Part shown: piece after piece, positions 14,046-15,701 of the stretch
How positions within the stretch are numbered: position 1 is the first letter of the stretch
Layout: each line of letters opens with the position of its first letter
From: JBFWQM01 sp050249455
GTDB lineage: Bacteria > Pseudomonadota > Alphaproteobacteria > MPNO01 > VGEU01
Reading direction: 5' to 3'
DNA: 15,701 nucleotides
NCBI GenBank assembly: GCA_050249455.1
Contig: JBFWQM010000122.1
Location: 1 to 15,701 of the forward strand
Translations under genes and position numbers: made by a program
Notes under the pieces: generated by a model
What the model saw: the letters and a program-made list of their open reading frames with translations, nothing else
The model's database searches: none
What the model was told of the DNA's origin: nothing

Positions 14046-15701
14046 ATGCATGGCAACGAGGCGAAGCCGGCGGTCGAGGGCCGGCTGCAGCATCCCGCGC
14101 AGCGCACCCGCTGCATCGAGGACTATGCGCTGATCGGCGACACGCGCACCTCGGCGCTGGTCGGCCGCGACGGCTCGATCGACTGGCTGTGCCTGCCGTC
14201 GTTCGACTCGGATTCCACGTTCGCGGCGCTGCTCGGCCATGCCGACCACGGGCGCTGGAAGATCGCGCCGGTGGAGCCGCCGCGCGCCGTGCGCCGGCGC
14301 TATCTCGACGGCACGCTGGTGCTGGAGACCGACTTCGAGACATCCTCCGGCAGCGTGCGCCTCACCGACTTCATGGCGCTGCCGACCGACCGGACGATCA
14401 ACCTGGTGCGCATGGTGACCGGTCTGCGCGGCCAGGTGCCGATGAGCACCGACGTCCGGTTCCGCTTCGACTACGGCACGACGGTGCCGTGGCTGCGCCG
14501 GCAGGAGGACGGGGTGCGGGCGGTCGCGGGCCCCGATTCACTGCGCCTGCGCACGCCGATCCCGCTCGACAGCCACGACTTCACCACCGTGGGCGAGTTC
14601 GTCGTCTCGGCTGGGCAGACCGTCGCGTCGATGCTGACCTGGCATCCCTCGTTCGAGCGGGAACCGCCGGCCGGGGATCCGGCGGCCATGCTGGACGACA
14701 CCCGGCGGCGGTGGCTGGCATGGAGCCGGCGCTGTCAGGCGCCCGCGGAATGGCGCGAGCCGGTCACCCGCTCGGTCATCACGTTGAAGGCGCTGACCAA
14801 CAGCGTGACCGGCGGCATCGTGGCCGCGCCCACCACGTCGCTGCCGGAACGCATCGGCGGTGAGCGCAACTGGGACTACCGCTACTGCTGGCTGCGCGAC
14901 GCGACGTTCACGCTCTACGCTCTCCTCATCACGGGTTACACCGAGGAGGCGGCGGCGTGGCGGCGCTGGCTGATCCGCGCCGCGGCGGGCGACCCGTCGA
15001 AGCTGCAGATCATGTACCGCCTGGACGGCAAGCGCCGGCTCGAGGAGTTCGAGGTGCCGTGGCTGCCGGGCTTCGCCGGTTCGAAGCCGGTGCGCATCGG
15101 CAACGCGGCGTTCACCCAGCAGCAGCTCGACGTCTACGGCGAGGTGATCGACTGCTTCCACGCCTGCCGCATCCACGGCCTCGAATACGATGACGAGGCG
15201 TGGCGGATCGAGCTGGAGCTCGCTGACTACCTGGGAAAGAACTGGCGCGATCCGTGTGCCGGCATCTGGGAGCAGCGCAGCGAGCCGCGCCGCTACGTCC
15301 ACTCTGCCGTCATGTCCTGGGTGGCGATCGACCGCTCCATCAAGGCGGTCGAGCGCTTCGGCCTGCGCGGGCCGGTGGCGCACTGGCGGCGCCTGCGCGA
15401 TTCGATCTGCCAGGACGTGCTGGCGCACGGCTTCAACGAACGCAGGAACGCGTTCACGCAGGTGTTCGGCGGCGACTCGCTCGACGCCTCGGCCCTGCTG
15501 ATCGCCCTGGTCGGCTTCCTGCCCGCGTCCGATCCGCGCATCGTCGGCACGGTCGAGGCCGTCCGGAAGGAGCTGTGCGACGGCGCCTTCGTGCGCCGCT
15601 ACCGGACGGAGGAGGTGAACGACGGCCTGACCGGCCACGAGGGCTCGTTCCTCGCCTGCTCGTTCTGGCTCATCGACAACCTGGCGCTGATGGGGCGCGA
15701 G
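14046..15701 (+). CDS. Glycoside hydrolase family 15 (glucoamylase/trehalase type), C-terminus off the right edge
   Basis: The frame is open from ATG 14046 to the end of the window, giving 552 residues; such bacterial GH15 proteins are usually about 600 long, so only a short C-terminus is missing. Residues about 20-50 carry IEDYALIGD and GRDGSIDWLCLPSFDS, the N-terminal beta-sandwich signature of this subgroup. The (alpha/alpha)6 barrel follows, with NWDYRYCWLRDAT (from residue 275), QIMYRLDG, PVRIGNAA, QLDVYGEVIDC and NDGLTGHEGSFLACSFW. Glu532 in GHEGSF is a candidate catalytic base; I do not assign the acid. The family releases beta-D-glucose from alpha-glucans, and some bacterial members are trehalases. 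No signal peptide is present, so it is probably cytoplasmic. It follows the glucose-dehydrogenase-like SDR by 6 bases. Confidence 0.93.
   Translation, partial: MHGNEAKPAVEGRLQHPAQRTRCIEDYALIGDTRTSALVGRDGSIDWLCLPSFDSDSTFAALLGHADHGRWKIAPVEPPRAVRRRYLDGTLVLETDFETSSGSVRLTDFMALPTDRTINLVRMVTGLRGQVPMSTDVRFRFDYGTTVPWLRRQEDGVRAVAGPDSLRLRTPIPLDSHDFTTVGEFVVSAGQTVASMLTWHPSFEREPPAGDPAAMLDDTRRRWLAWSRRCQAPAEWREPVTRSVITLKALTNSVTGGIVAAPTTSLPERIGGERNWDYRYCWLRDATFTLYALLITGYTEEAAAWRRWLIRAAAGDPSKLQIMYRLDGKRRLEEFEVPWLPGFAGSKPVRIGNAAFTQQQLDVYGEVIDCFHACRIHGLEYDDEAWRIELELADYLGKNWRDPCAGIWEQRSEPRRYVHSAVMSWVAIDRSIKAVERFGLRGPVAHWRRLRDSICQDVLAHGFNERRNAFTQVFGGDSLDASALLIALVGFLPASDPRIVGTVEAVRKELCDGAFVRRYRTEEVNDGLTGHEGSFLACSFWLIDNLALMGRE

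Overview
The window is a gene-dense, very GC-rich stretch of a bacterial chromosome with strong G/C in third codon positions. The gene families and packing suggest an environmental alphaproteobacterium; this is inference, because there is no rRNA or other phylogenetic marker here. I see no insertion sequence, integrase, tRNA, rRNA or CRISPR array. No gene-free stretch exceeds 300 bases; the longest is about 260 bases (2952-3211).

Layout. (1) 1-2951, minus strand: an uncharacterised protein, an MFS transporter and an MDR-type oxidoreductase that runs off the left edge, with 25- and 31-base gaps, probably one transcript. (2) 3092-4495, plus strand: an AT-rich promoter region with a 21-base-period direct repeat, a cytoplasmic-looking chymotrypsin-fold serine protease, and a small downstream protein that looks like a free copy of the protease's own N-terminal domain. 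(3) 4503-7273, minus strand: a CBS-domain protein, an SLC13-type permease with two RCK_C/TrkA-C domains, and a SnoaL-like protein. (4) 7349-8806, plus: an amidase-signature enzyme. (5) 8800-9570, minus: a TSUP (TauE/SafE) transporter. (6) 9613-10353, plus: an exported ankyrin-repeat protein. (7) 10423-12183, plus: an SDR dehydrogenase and an isopenicillin-N-synthase-like Fe(II)/2-oxoglutarate oxygenase. (8) 12180-13130, minus: an EamA/DMT exporter. (9) 13227-15701, plus: a glucose-dehydrogenase-like SDR followed by a GH15 glucoamylase/trehalase-type enzyme cut by the right edge.

Most of the window is ordinary small-molecule metabolism and transport. The serine protease with its stand-alone domain partner is the part most worth following up. 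Two convergent gene pairs overlap at their stop codons, one through a palindromic CTAG that supplies both stops. The GH15/SDR pair makes biochemical sense as glucose release followed by glucose oxidation, and the two genes are separated by only 6 bases.
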